The notes: generated from the letters alone by a model not told the origin. DNA of 64,000 bases from Yoonia maritima (GCF_003003285.1 NZ_PVTP01000015.1:1-64000); one strand, 5' to 3'. Numbered from the stretch's first letter, positions 1-10,972 are shown. A program made the numbers and translations.

Positions 1-125
1 ATGGCGCGCCCCGCCTCAAATACCTCAAAATTTCTTACCGCCCCCGATCCATCCCTCAGCGTCTCCGCTTCCGTCTGACCCGTCCGGCGCCCCGTTAGAG
101 CGTCTCTGCTCGTCCGGTAAGGGGG

Positions 126-153
126 TTCTAAGGTTACCGCCCGGGACCCGCAA
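126..153 (-). promoter_or_regulatory. putative strong promoter facing left (rRNA-operon-like)
   Basis: On the minus strand TTGCGG (153-148) is followed 16 bases later by TTAGAA (131-126), a plausible sigma-70 -35/-10 pair. The DNA upstream of the -35 (154-230) is AT-rich like an UP element, and the transcribed side is GC-rich with short repeats. From memory, Rhodobacteraceae rRNA leaders have a similar layout (TTGCGG type -35, then CCGGACG-type leader repeats). The rRNA genes themselves would lie outside the window, so this is inference only. Confidence 0.35.
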
Positions 154-300
154 CCCCTTTTTTGATAAATCGCAAAGTTTTTGCGTTAAATAGAATTTAA
201 CAAACAAATTCAAACACATAACAGCCACACGTCATCAAGAAAAAACCCGCCAACGCCATTTTCTTAAGCAGAAAGCAAACACATCACACAATATGTAGAC

Positions 301-309
301 TTATCCACA
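301..309 (+). promoter_or_regulatory. single consensus DnaA box
   Basis: TTATCCACA matches the DnaA box consensus exactly and sits in AT-rich non-coding DNA. Only one clear copy was found, so this is not evidence of an origin; it could be a DnaA-regulated promoter element or chance. Confidence 0.3.
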
Positions 310-376
310 GAATAGCCCACAAGCAGACCAGGAATCAAACACACCCAACCCAACCAAAACACCAAAACACACACCA

Positions 377-419
377 AAGAATCAAAAATCCCGGCAAAAT
401 GCCGGGATTTTTGATTCTT
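377..419 (-). terminator. perfect 19-bp hairpin terminator
   Basis: A perfect 19-bp inverted repeat (377-395 and 401-419) with a 5-base AAAAT loop. Each arm has a GC core (CCCGGC/GCCGGG) flanked by an A/T run, so the hairpin can end transcription from either side. It lies 18 bases after the stop codon of the minus-strand Mur-ligase-like gene and most likely ends that two-gene operon. Confidence 0.85.
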
Positions 420-436
420 AAGCTGCTCATCCCGCA

Positions 437-2017
437 TTAAAGAAAGCGCTGCTCCTCTAAGAGGTCAGGAAGATCGTTCTCGTAAAGCACAACATCCTTG
501 GTTTGGATGTCCGCATCAATCTTGGCGCGCGCCTCATAGAAGGATGCTACCTCGATCACATTGACCTGCCCTTTATCAAGGCCATCAGCGAAGCTACGGA
601 TCCGGCTTGGGTTCACTACATATATAGTGTCACAGAAATCATTGCAGGTCTGGGCAAGTCGGGCGTGCACCGCGTCATGCTCTAACCCAAGCTCAGCGAC
701 ACCCGGCGTCACAAGGATCGCGCGACCGCCACGTTCTTTGGCAAGATCGTGCATCGTGGCAACGGCAGACTTAAAGCCCAGCTCATTCGCGTTATACGCA
801 TCATCAAGAATCAGCGGCTCGCCGGGGTTTTCGACTTTTTGCAAACGGTGCGGGATTTGCGAGACGGTCTTGGTAAAGAACGGCAGGTCGTCGACGAGCG
901 CAGGATCAACATGCAACGTCAAGACAACGGCCAGCGCGGCGTTCATCACGTTATGATCGCCTAGCAATGGCAGATCAAAGCTAGCATCAGCATGCGATCC
1001 ATCAACCCAGTGCAAGCCAATCGTCCAGCCACCACCTGCAGCCGTTTGCGCATTCACAATCACGTCCGCATCTTGCGCACCGACTGAAATGACCTGCTTA
1101 CCGTATTGTTCTTTTAGTTTTGCAAACGGCTCATGGCGCAACACATCGACATTGATGATGGCAGTGCCGTTGTTGCTACACACATATTCTACCAGTTCTG
1201 ACTTTGCCCGCGCGATTGCTTCGATGCTGCCAAAGCGTTCCGTGTGTGCGTCGCCCACTGCGGTCACGATACCAAGGGTCGGCTGTGCAAAATCGCAAAG
1301 CCGTTTGATTGACCCTTCACCATATGCGCCCATCTCGGCGATGAAATACTTGTGCGACCATTGCAGGCGCTGGCGGATATGGCGGGTCAGCCCCAGCACA
1401 GTATTAATACTGCCCCGGCTATAGAATACGGGGGCTGATCCCTCGAGGATTTCTGCAAGGATGTGTTTAACCGTCGTCTTACCAAAGCTGCCGGTAATCC
1501 CGATCCGTTGTGGATCCATGCGTGCCAGCTTTTCGCGGGCCTCTACTATATACTTGTCGTTGATGCGTTGCTGGAACGGTGCAAGCACCTGATTGGCAGC
1601 GATCAAGGCAAAGGGGGCAAGCTGAATGGTGATGATCGCGAAGATCAGCCAGTAGAAGCTTATCAAGAACGGCAAAACCAAGAATGCTGCCGCAAGCAGA
1701 TAGATCCGGCGTGCGCGTTCGGTCATCGCAAGCGGCTTTTTAAAGCGGTACCTTTTCTCGTCCCAGATGATTGCGCCCAGCGTCGCTGCAAGGATCAACA
1801 TCACGACGGCGCTTGGGCCTGTCATCAACATGATTACCAGCGCGATCAAAATGGCAGCACTTGCACGCACATCGTACAGGCGTACCGATTGCAGTGCGCC
1901 GACATAGCGGGCACCGTCGTATTCCTCTTGCTGGAAATACGCGAGCAGCGTGCGCAGTCGCGTTTGTAGCAAATAGCCAAGCGCACCCATGACGATCAGT
2001 TTAGCGAGAATAATCAT
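437..2017 (-). CDS. membrane-anchored MurF-like Mur ligase
   Basis: A 526-residue protein of the Mur ligase family. The N-terminal ~150 residues hold several hydrophobic segments (about 1-20, 52-85, 105-145), which ordinary cytoplasmic MurF lacks. The ATP-binding P-loop GITGSFGKTT is at 173-182, followed by GDAHTERFGS and the MurF-type motif DDAYNAN. MurF joins D-Ala-D-Ala to UDP-MurNAc-tripeptide; whether this paralogue uses that substrate is unknown, and the true murF would be expected in the dcw cluster. The start ATG overlaps the stop of the upstream hydrolase gene by four bases (2014-2017), so the two are translationally coupled. A divergent D-Ala-D-Ala-ligase-like gene follows at 2876, supporting a shared role in a peptide ligation pathway. 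Confidence 0.85.
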   Translation of the reverse strand: MIILAKLIVMGALGYLLQTRLRTLLAYFQQEEYDGARYVGALQSVRLYDVRASAAILIALVIMLMTGPSAVVMLILAATLGAIIWDEKRYRFKKPLAMTERARRIYLLAAAFLVLPFLISFYWLIFAIITIQLAPFALIAANQVLAPFQQRINDKYIVEAREKLARMDPQRIGITGSFGKTTVKHILAEILEGSAPVFYSRGSINTVLGLTRHIRQRLQWSHKYFIAEMGAYGEGSIKRLCDFAQPTLGIVTAVGDAHTERFGSIEAIARAKSELVEYVCSNNGTAIINVDVLRHEPFAKLKEQYGKQVISVGAQDADVIVNAQTAAGGGWTIGLHWVDGSHADASFDLPLLGDHNVMNAALAVVLTLHVDPALVDDLPFFTKTVSQIPHRLQKVENPGEPLILDDAYNANELGFKSAVATMHDLAKERGGRAILVTPGVAELGLEHDAVHARLAQTCNDFCDTIYVVNPSRIRSFADGLDKGQVNVIEVASFYEARAKIDADIQTKDVVLYENDLPDLLEEQRFL

Positions 2018-2778
2018 GTGCGGGCCTCGGTCAGGATATCTTTGATCACGTTTGCAATCTGGTGCCGTCCGCGTGTCAGCACAGACAGGTGATCGAATTC
2101 AGGACACTCTATATAAGTAGAGTTCGGGATATGAGCGTGCAGCACCCGGCCTTCGGCTGGCGGGGTGGCGGTATCCTTTGATCCGTAAATCAAATGCGTC
2201 GGCGCGATGATACGCCCTACATCATTTGTCTGATCTTCCTTCACCGTCTGGATAAAGATGTCCCGCATCCCAATCTCGCGACTATGGACATAATCGGCAC
2301 TGCCGTATTTCTTTTCTAGGTCGATGATCTCGTAGTCATCTGTCGCGCGGGCCTTTTTGCGTTTGAACAAGAAGCTACGCCATTGACCACGAAGCTGTTG
2401 CCAAAGAGAGCGAGGAAGTTTCACCCCTGCCCCCGCAACAATCACCATCTGTGCAATCGGGCTTTGCTGTTGCGCAGCTAATCGCAGCCCCACACGACCA
2501 CCAAAGCTGTGGCCGACCCAGATACACGGTTTATCACCAATCTTTTCAGCCAGAACCGTACGCATGTAGTCGGCATAGTCATTCGTATCCCACGCATCAT
2601 CTGGGCGGGGTGTATCGCCAAAGCCGGGCAAATCAAAAAGAATGCAGCGCGCCTGCCCTGCAATCAATTCCGCCACGGGCAGAAAATCTGCATGGGTTCG
2701 CCCCCAACCGTGGGCAAAGACAACAACTGGTCCATCTGGTTGCCCCAGCTCGACGCTCGCGATTGGCTTCATCCGCAT
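2014..2778 (-). CDS. alpha/beta-fold hydrolase
   Basis: A 254-residue alpha/beta hydrolase. HGWG (23-26) matches the oxyanion-hole region, GHSFGG (89-94) is the nucleophile elbow with Ser91, and Asp202 (in GSKDTATP) and His230 (in FDHL) complete a plausible triad. It is first in a two-gene operon with the Mur-ligase-like gene, overlapping it by ATGA, and is divergent from the Ddl-like gene with a 97-bp shared promoter region. The substrate cannot be read from sequence; an esterase or amidase acting on a product of the neighbouring ligases is a reasonable guess. Confidence 0.8.
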   Translation of the reverse strand: MRMKPIASVELGQPDGPVVVFAHGWGRTHADFLPVAELIAGQARCILFDLPGFGDTPRPDDAWDTNDYADYMRTVLAEKIGDKPCIWVGHSFGGRVGLRLAAQQQSPIAQMVIVAGAGVKLPRSLWQQLRGQWRSFLFKRKKARATDDYEIIDLEKKYGSADYVHSREIGMRDIFIQTVKEDQTNDVGRIIAPTHLIYGSKDTATPPAEGRVLHAHIPNSTYIECPEFDHLSVLTRGRHQIANVIKDILTEART

Positions 2779-2875
2779 TCACCTTTTTATCTATTGGCAC
2801 CACCTGCTGTGGCGCTTGCCTGCCCTTGGACGTATAACTATCACTGAGGCAAACGATATTCTAGGACAGTACAAC

Positions 2876-4048
2876 GTGACCAAGCTAAATATAGCAGTTG
2901 TCTTTGGCGGACCAACCCAAGAACACGACGTGAGCGTTGTCAGCGCCCAGCAGTTGATGGATGCCGCCGATCTGCGCAAGCTCAACATCATCCCGATTTA
3001 TCTAGATTTCGAAGGGCGCTTTATGCAAGGCGCACGCCTGCGTGATCTTGGCGCGTTTCGGCCCCGCCCCGGTGGGCTAAAGCAAGTAACATTTGCATGG
3101 GGCGACAATGGCCCTTGTATTAATGCCGCTGACGGCAGCTGGTCTAAGAATATTGACTGCGTATTACCAGTGTTTCACGGCCCCTACGGCGAAGATGGCC
3201 GCATCCAAGGCATGATGGAATTGCTCGGCATTCCTGTCACTGGGTTTAACGCCACGAATTCTGCCATCGCGATGCGCAAAGACGCGACTAAAGCGATTGT
3301 TAAAACCGTTGGTGTAAATGTGGTTGATCACGTGGTCGCAAACCATGCGACCCTGCAAAATCCCAAAGCCTTTGCACAAAAGGTCGCCCAGCAAATTGGC
3401 TATCCTGCGATTGTGAAACCTGCCAACCTTGGGTCCAGCATCGGGGTCGGCATCGCGACTGACGACGAAACCTTAATCGCGCTTAGCCAAGCGGTGCTGC
3501 GCCAAGACGGATTTGCGTTGATCGAACCGAAGGTTCAAAATCTGGTCGAATACAATGTCGCGCTAACATATCGCGACGGTCAGATTTGCCATTCCGCGAT
3601 CGAACGCCCCAAATCATCCGCTGACCTATTAGATTTTAAAGAGAAGTATCTCGCCTCTGGAGACGGCGGCCCACCCAAGAAGGGCGGCAAATTGGGGAAT
3701 TCCCCCGTGCCATCACAAGGGATGCTTTCACTAACCCGCGACATAAACCCGGACATCCCCGAAGGGCTGAAGGCGCGCATTTACGAATACGCATCAGCTG
3801 CATTTTCGGTGCTCGGGCTACGCGGTGCACCACGGATCGACTTTATGGTCGATAGCGAAACCGGTGAACTGTGGTTCAACGAGATCAACCCGATCCCCGG
3901 ATCATATGGGTTCTTCCTTTGGGAAGCTGCTGATCCGCCACTCCTGTTTTCTGAACTGATCCAGCATTTGGTGGAAGAAGCGATTGGCGACAGCTTAAAA
4001 ACCTTTGACGATCCGGTACCGCAAGGGGCACATCTACTTCCCCGCTAG
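2876..4048 (+). CDS. D-alanine--D-alanine ligase family ATP-grasp protein
   Basis: 390 residues from a GTG start at 2876; AGGA lies about 9 bases upstream, and the conserved N-terminus FGGPTQEHDVS begins ten residues in, so the longer upstream reading (from 2642) is not coding. Ddl motifs are present: Glu16 of EHDVS, HGPYGEDG (101-108), the ATP-grasp segment around VKPANLGSSIGV (180-191) and NEINPIPG (335-342). EKYL (256-259) matches the Lys-Tyr pair of the omega loop, but it is followed by a Gly/Lys/Pro-rich insertion of about 24 residues not usual in Ddl. This suggests an altered acceptor site. It may be a true Ddl or a paralogue making another D-amino acid dipeptide; the divergent MurF-like neighbour fits either. 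Confidence 0.85.
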   Translation: MTKLNIAVVFGGPTQEHDVSVVSAQQLMDAADLRKLNIIPIYLDFEGRFMQGARLRDLGAFRPRPGGLKQVTFAWGDNGPCINAADGSWSKNIDCVLPVFHGPYGEDGRIQGMMELLGIPVTGFNATNSAIAMRKDATKAIVKTVGVNVVDHVVANHATLQNPKAFAQKVAQQIGYPAIVKPANLGSSIGVGIATDDETLIALSQAVLRQDGFALIEPKVQNLVEYNVALTYRDGQICHSAIERPKSSADLLDFKEKYLASGDGGPPKKGGKLGNSPVPSQGMLSLTRDINPDIPEGLKARIYEYASAAFSVLGLRGAPRIDFMVDSETGELWFNEINPIPGSYGFFLWEAADPPLLFSELIQHLVEEAIGDSLKTFDDPVPQGAHLLPR

Positions 4049-4534
4049 GTCGAAATAGTGAAACCCATCATGAAAGGCGTCGCCATCAAAGGTCGACACC
4101 TTTTTTCGATTCCCCATGGCCACACAAGACACATGCACCCAGCCATATTCCCCGCAACGCGGGTCGAACTTTTCAAGGATCAGTTCATCGAAATCGGTAT
4201 TGTCGATAAGCCAAAGCGCCAGCGTGTCATTCGCAATACCACCCATCATGATATCTGCCGCCTCGCCCCGCAAATGCTGCGAATCCGGCAATCCACCGAT
4301 TTCAGCATTCAAACGGGGGCAGCGATATCCACTAGTGATAAACAACGGGAGATCGAAGTGGGTAATCGCTGGCTGCAATACCTGCTGACAAAGCCGGGTT
4401 AGGTTTTCAACCACACCCACCTCTTGCGGCAAGTTATAGATGCCCTGCTCTGCCGCTGTATCGCTTTGGCAAAACGTGAATAGATCCAAATCCGCAGATA
4501 ACATCGGATTCAATGGGTTCGTTTTATACGTCAT
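4034..4534 (-). CDS. M15-type D-Ala-D-Ala peptidase domain protein
   Basis: A 166-residue protein of the peptidase M15 fold (VanY/endolysin-like). The zinc site is visible: SGYR (68-71), then SxHxxGxAxD with His87 and Asp94, and WVHVS with His134. No signal peptide is apparent, so it may act in the cytoplasm or be exported by another route. Its start overlaps the oxyR stop by ATGA, so it is co-transcribed with oxyR, while its 3' end overlaps the convergent Ddl-like gene by 15 bp. It could cleave D-Ala-containing peptides, linking it to the neighbouring ligases. Confidence 0.8.
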   Translation of the reverse strand: MTYKTNPLNPMLSADLDLFTFCQSDTAAEQGIYNLPQEVGVVENLTRLCQQVLQPAITHFDLPLFITSGYRCPRLNAEIGGLPDSQHLRGEAADIMMGGIANDTLALWLIDNTDFDELILEKFDPRCGEYGWVHVSCVAMGNRKKVSTFDGDAFHDGFHYFDLAGK

Positions 4535-5421
4535 AGTTGCCCCGATTTACGGACGATATCGCACAATGCGTCGAACTGGTGCGCCAGCGGATTTGTTTTG
4601 CGCCAAATCATCCCGACTGTTCGGCTGGGTTCTTTTCCGGTGAAACGATCCACGCAAACCGGCGCAGCCCGCCCTTCGACTGGAATCGCCATTTCTGGGA
4701 TCAACGTCACCCCAATGCCAGCGCCGACCATCTGCACCAACGTCGAAAGCGAACTGCCATCCAATCCTTCACGCGGGACAGCGGTTTGGATGTTGCAGAA
4801 CGAAAGCGCCTGATCACGAAAACAATGGCCCTCTTCCAGCAATAGTAAGCGCATAGCCCGTAATGCGTCCGGACTGGGTACTGGCAGCTCTGCTTGGGAT
4901 TCATGGCGTACCAAAACCATGCTTTCGTCGAACAATGGGACCTCGGTCATCCAAGGTTCCGACACAGGCAAGGCAACAATCGCAACATCAATCTGACCAT
5001 CAGACAGCTCATCGATTAATCGCGGCGTCACGGTTTCCCGGATATGCACATCAAGTTCGGGGTGGGCTTCGTCCAGATGGCTAATCAGTTTGGGCAGAAG
5101 ATAAGGCGCGATCGTGGGTATCACCCCGATCCGCAAACGTCCGTATAATCTGCCACGGGCCGCACGCGCCATTTCACCCAATTCATCCACCGACTGTAGT
5201 ATGGTCCTCGCCCGCCCAGCGAAGCTTTCGCCAAATGATGTCAGGCGTACATGCCTTGGGCTACGCTCAAAAAGCGGCGTTCCAAGGCTTTCTTCTAGCT
5301 CTTTAATCTGAACAGACAAAGCAGGTTGCGAGATAGAACAAGCATCTGCTGCGCGGCCAAAATGACCGTGGCGTGCAAGTGCTTCGAAATAGCGCAGTTG
5401 TTTGAGCGTCAAATTCTTCAT
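4531..5421 (-). CDS. oxyR: hydrogen-peroxide sensor OxyR (LysR family)
   Basis: A 296-residue LysR regulator with an N-terminal winged helix (about 4-62) and a substrate-binding domain. Within EEGHCFRDQALSFC, Cys200 and Cys209 match the two redox cysteines of E. coli OxyR (199 and 208), which form a disulfide with peroxide. It is divergent from katG with a 143-bp intergenic region, the classic arrangement in alphaproteobacteria in which OxyR controls katG. The gene is followed by the M15 peptidase gene with an ATGA overlap. Confidence 0.95.
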   Translation of the reverse strand: MKNLTLKQLRYFEALARHGHFGRAADACSISQPALSVQIKELEESLGTPLFERSPRHVRLTSFGESFAGRARTILQSVDELGEMARAARGRLYGRLRIGVIPTIAPYLLPKLISHLDEAHPELDVHIRETVTPRLIDELSDGQIDVAIVALPVSEPWMTEVPLFDESMVLVRHESQAELPVPSPDALRAMRLLLLEEGHCFRDQALSFCNIQTAVPREGLDGSSLSTLVQMVGAGIGVTLIPEMAIPVEGRAAPVCVDRFTGKEPSRTVGMIWRKTNPLAHQFDALCDIVRKSGQL

Positions 5422-7778
<2,357 letters not shown>

Positions 7779-7798
7779 TCAACAACACGTAAGAAACG

Positions 7799-7833
7799 AA
7801 AAGGGCGCGACCAGCAATGGCCGCGCCCTTTTT
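7799..7833. terminator. bidirectional terminator between katG and RND permease gene
   Basis: An 11-bp perfect stem (7799-7809 with 7822-7832), 12-base loop, A-run on the left and T-run (7829-7833) on the right. It lies between two convergent genes and can serve both. Confidence 0.9.
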
Positions 7834-7852
7834 CTATTGGTCCAGTGTCGGT

Positions 7853-10800
7853 TTATTCTGCCGGCATTGGCGCCGCGTTCCCGGCAAAGCGTGCCGCCCG
7901 GCGTTCGCCCAGCATCAACATCGCAGGTGTCACCAGCAACGTCAGGATGGTCGCAAAAACCAACCCACCTGCGATGGCGCTAGACAGTTCGGTCCACCAT
8001 TGGCTGGACGGCGCGCCATAGACGATTTCGCGGGTAAAGAAGTTGATATTCAACCCAATTACCATCGGCATCAGACCCAGCGCAGTCGTCACCGAAGTCA
8101 GTACAACAGGGCGCAAACGCTGCGCACCTGTGCGCAAAGCAGCCTCTAGCGAAGATAGCCCCTCTTGCTTGAATTCGTTGAACGCGTCGATCAACACGAT
8201 GTTGTTGTTCACAACAATCCCCGCCAACGCGATCACACCGATCCCGCCCATAACAACACCGAACGGACGCCCGGTGATCATGAGGCCCAGCAACACGCCA
8301 GCAATCGAGAAGATGATCGCGGACATGACGATGAACGCCTGCCAGAAGCTATTGAACTGCGTGAGCAGGATCACAAACATCAGACCAATCGCCGCGACGA
8401 ATGCCCCCATCAAAAAGATCATGGATGACGCCTGATCCTCTGCTTCACCACCGAATTTCACGTCGATACCAGCAGGTAGACCAAGATCCCCCAAACCGTC
8501 TTCAAGAGCAACCGTCAGATCGTTTGCCAAAACACCCGGTGCAACGTCAGCAGAAATGGACACTACGCGTTCCTGATCAATGCGCGTGATGATTCCACTA
8601 CGTGGAGCAGGGATAAACGACACAAAGTTCGAAATCGGAACGAGACCCGACGCAGTTGGAACGCGCAGTGATTCCAGCTCTGCAAGCGTCCGGTCGACCG
8701 CTGGGAAGCGGACGACGATGTCGACTTCTTCGTCGGTGTCGTCAGGGCGATAGTCAGCAACGGTAATCCCGCGCGTCAAAAGCTGAACCGCCTGCCCAAG
8801 CAGGGCAACGTCAGCACCGCTGCGTGCAGCCTCTGACCGGTCAACGCTGATTTGCCACTCCACACCCGGACTTGGGCGACTGTCGACAACGTCGATGAAC
8901 CCGCCCATGCGTTCCATTTCATCTAAGATGATTTGAACGCTGGCTTCTTGATCGGCAGTATTGTTACCACGGATTTCAAGGTTAATCGGCTTGCCACCAC
9001 CCGGCCCACCAGAGTCGGTTTGGACCTGAATATCGATACCTGGAATCTGCGCCATATCCGCGCGAATGTCTTCGGCAATCAACGCCACCGGACGGCGGGT
9101 ATCCCACTCTGTCAGCTCAAGTTGGATAGAACCAATCACATCGCCGGTGCTGGCCGATGACCCTGACCGAGAATAGATGCTCGCGATTTCATCATAGGTT
9201 TCGAGCCGTGCTTCGACCTGTCGGACAAGCGCATCTTGTTCGTAGACAGAGAAGTTGTCTTTGGCGCGCACTTCTACCTGCGCGTAATCAGGTTCGACCG
9301 ATGGAAAGAACGTCAGCCCGTTACCAAAGGTACCGTAAGCAACAAACGAACCGACCAGCGCCATAACCGCAAAGCTAAGCGTAATCCAAGGGCGCAACAG
9401 CGACCATTCAAGAACACGCACATAGCCGCCCATAAAGCCGGTCATCTTGCGTGGATCACCGCGTTCCGCCGCATACATTTGCGCCTGCGCCTTAGCAGAC
9501 TGCGGTTGCCGCTTGCCGATGATGCCGCCCATCACGGGGATGAAAATCAGCGCCATGAATAGCGATGCCGCCAATGTGCAAATAACCGTAATGGGTAAGA
9601 ATTTCATGAACTGGCCAACGATGTCTTTCCAGAACAACAGCGGCAGGAACACGCAAAGTGTTGTCGCCGTCGACGCGATGATGGGCCATGCCATCCGCTT
9701 AGCCGCTTCGGCATAGGCCGCTTTGGGCGATCGTCCTTCATGAAGATAACGATCCGCCAATTCGACGGTCACAATCGCCCCATCAACCAGCATCCCCACA
9801 ACAAGAATAAGTGAGAAGAGCACAACGATATTCATTGTGTAGCCCATCATGAACAGCACAGCGACACCCGTCAGGAACGCGCCCGGAATAGCAAGACCAA
9901 CCAGAATGGATGACCGGAAACCAAGTGCATAAACTACAACAACCATCACAAGAAAGATCGCCGCAATCACGTTCGCCTCTAGGTCCGAAAGCATTGAAAC
10001 CACGGTTTCGCTTTCATCCAGCGTATAGCGGATATGAACGCTTTCAGGCCAAGCTTCGCTCGACTTGGTTACGACCTCACGGACAGCAGCGACTGTTTCA
10101 ATAATGTTCGCGCCAGAACGTTTCTTGATCTCAAGCGCAAGCGCAGGCTGGCCATCAATCCGGGCGAACCCTGTTGGGTCAACAAAAGTCCGGCGGACTG
10201 TCGCAACATCCCCAAAGGTCACAACCGTTTGGTCGCGCACCATAACAGGTAGTTCCATGACGTCCTCTAGGTCTTCGATCAGACCGGGAACTTTCAAAAC
10301 CAAACGCCCTGCTTCGCTCTCGATTGCGCCAGCGGCAATCAGTTGGTTGTTGCGCGTGATAGAGCCGATCAATTCGTCAAATGACAAATTGTAAGTCTCG
10401 AAAACCGTCGGATCGATAAGAACCTCTAGCAATTCAGTACGCTTACCACCCACATCAACCTCAAGCACCCCACCCAGAGCCTCAATATCGTCTTTCAGGT
10501 CCTCGGTGATGGTGTTTAGCGTCCGTTCGGGTACCGGCCCTGACAGAATGACTGTCAAAATCGGGAACAGCGCAGTGTTGATTTCGGTGACCGTGACATT
10601 CGCGTCTTGAGGAAGCTCATTCTCGGCTTTGTCAGCCGCTTCACGTACCCGATCAAGCGCCTCGTCAGAATCAAAGCCCGGCTCAAACTCAAGCTGCACA
10701 CTTGCGTGACCCTCGCTCGCCATACCTGTCATCGACTTCAGGCCGGTCAACGACGCAAATTCAACCTCCATTGGGCCAACAAGAACGTCTTCGGAATCTT

Positions 10801-10972
10801 CGGGTGAAATACCGTCTAGGCTCGTTGATACATAGACAATTGGAATTGGGACTTCTGGGTTACTTTCTTTTGGGATCGCAGAATAAGAAACTGCACCCAC
10901 AATAAGCAAAAAGACTAGGACCAGTTGGACAACCTTGCTGCGCTTAAAGGCAGCGTCAATTATGGCGTTCAT
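7853..10972 (-). CDS. RND efflux permease (AcrB/HAE1 type)
   Basis: A 1039-residue inner-membrane RND transporter, the usual length of AcrB relatives. It has the first TM near 15-33, a large periplasmic loop, a TM cluster (about 335-480) with GMLVDGAIVTVEL, where the Asp is the proton-relay residue (the second Asp of AcrB is Gly here), a second large loop and a final TM cluster. It exports hydrophobic compounds by proton antiport with the membrane fusion protein encoded just upstream, overlapping by ATGA (10969-10972). No outer-membrane channel gene is adjacent, so a TolC encoded elsewhere is presumed. Substrate unknown. Confidence 0.9.
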   Translation of the reverse strand: MNAIIDAAFKRSKVVQLVLVFLLIVGAVSYSAIPKESNPEVPIPIVYVSTSLDGISPEDSEDVLVGPMEVEFASLTGLKSMTGMASEGHASVQLEFEPGFDSDEALDRVREAADKAENELPQDANVTVTEINTALFPILTVILSGPVPERTLNTITEDLKDDIEALGGVLEVDVGGKRTELLEVLIDPTVFETYNLSFDELIGSITRNNQLIAAGAIESEAGRLVLKVPGLIEDLEDVMELPVMVRDQTVVTFGDVATVRRTFVDPTGFARIDGQPALALEIKKRSGANIIETVAAVREVVTKSSEAWPESVHIRYTLDESETVVSMLSDLEANVIAAIFLVMVVVVYALGFRSSILVGLAIPGAFLTGVAVLFMMGYTMNIVVLFSLILVVGMLVDGAIVTVELADRYLHEGRSPKAAYAEAAKRMAWPIIASTATTLCVFLPLLFWKDIVGQFMKFLPITVICTLAASLFMALIFIPVMGGIIGKRQPQSAKAQAQMYAAERGDPRKMTGFMGGYVRVLEWSLLRPWITLSFAVMALVGSFVAYGTFGNGLTFFPSVEPDYAQVEVRAKDNFSVYEQDALVRQVEARLETYDEIASIYSRSGSSASTGDVIGSIQLELTEWDTRRPVALIAEDIRADMAQIPGIDIQVQTDSGGPGGGKPINLEIRGNNTADQEASVQIILDEMERMGGFIDVVDSRPSPGVEWQISVDRSEAARSGADVALLGQAVQLLTRGITVADYRPDDTDEEVDIVVRFPAVDRTLAELESLRVPTASGLVPISNFVSFIPAPRSGIITRIDQERVVSISADVAPGVLANDLTVALEDGLGDLGLPAGIDVKFGGEAEDQASSMIFLMGAFVAAIGLMFVILLTQFNSFWQAFIVMSAIIFSIAGVLLGLMITGRPFGVVMGGIGVIALAGIVVNNNIVLIDAFNEFKQEGLSSLEAALRTGAQRLRPVVLTSVTTALGLMPMVIGLNINFFTREIVYGAPSSQWWTELSSAIAGGLVFATILTLLVTPAMLMLGERRAARFAGNAAPMPAE

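Larger units (their letters stand above)
1..436. other. non-coding region at left edge
   Basis: No credible gene is seen here. The first 125 bases are GC-rich and hold short direct repeats: an 11-mer at 58-68 recurs with one mismatch at 99-109, and CGTCCGG occurs at 81-87 and 111-117. From about 154 onward the sequence is AT-rich, and 231-376 on the + strand is strongly biased to A and C with very little G. It contains a promoter-like pair facing left, a DnaA box and a terminator hairpin, listed separately. The one ORF here (25-228, minus) has low-complexity content and no recognisable domain. Confidence 0.7.

Noticed and set aside
25-228. 67-residue minus-strand open frame at the left edge
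   Set aside because: Composition follows repeat-rich non-coding DNA; no ribosome binding site or domain, and it overlaps the putative promoter.
301-309. replication origin at the left edge
   Set aside because: Only one DnaA box; no dnaA, dnaN, parA/parB or clustered boxes in the window.
2642-2875. N-terminal extension of the Ddl-like gene
   Set aside because: Overlaps the divergent hydrolase gene and lacks Ddl similarity; GTG 2876 fits motif and ribosome binding site.
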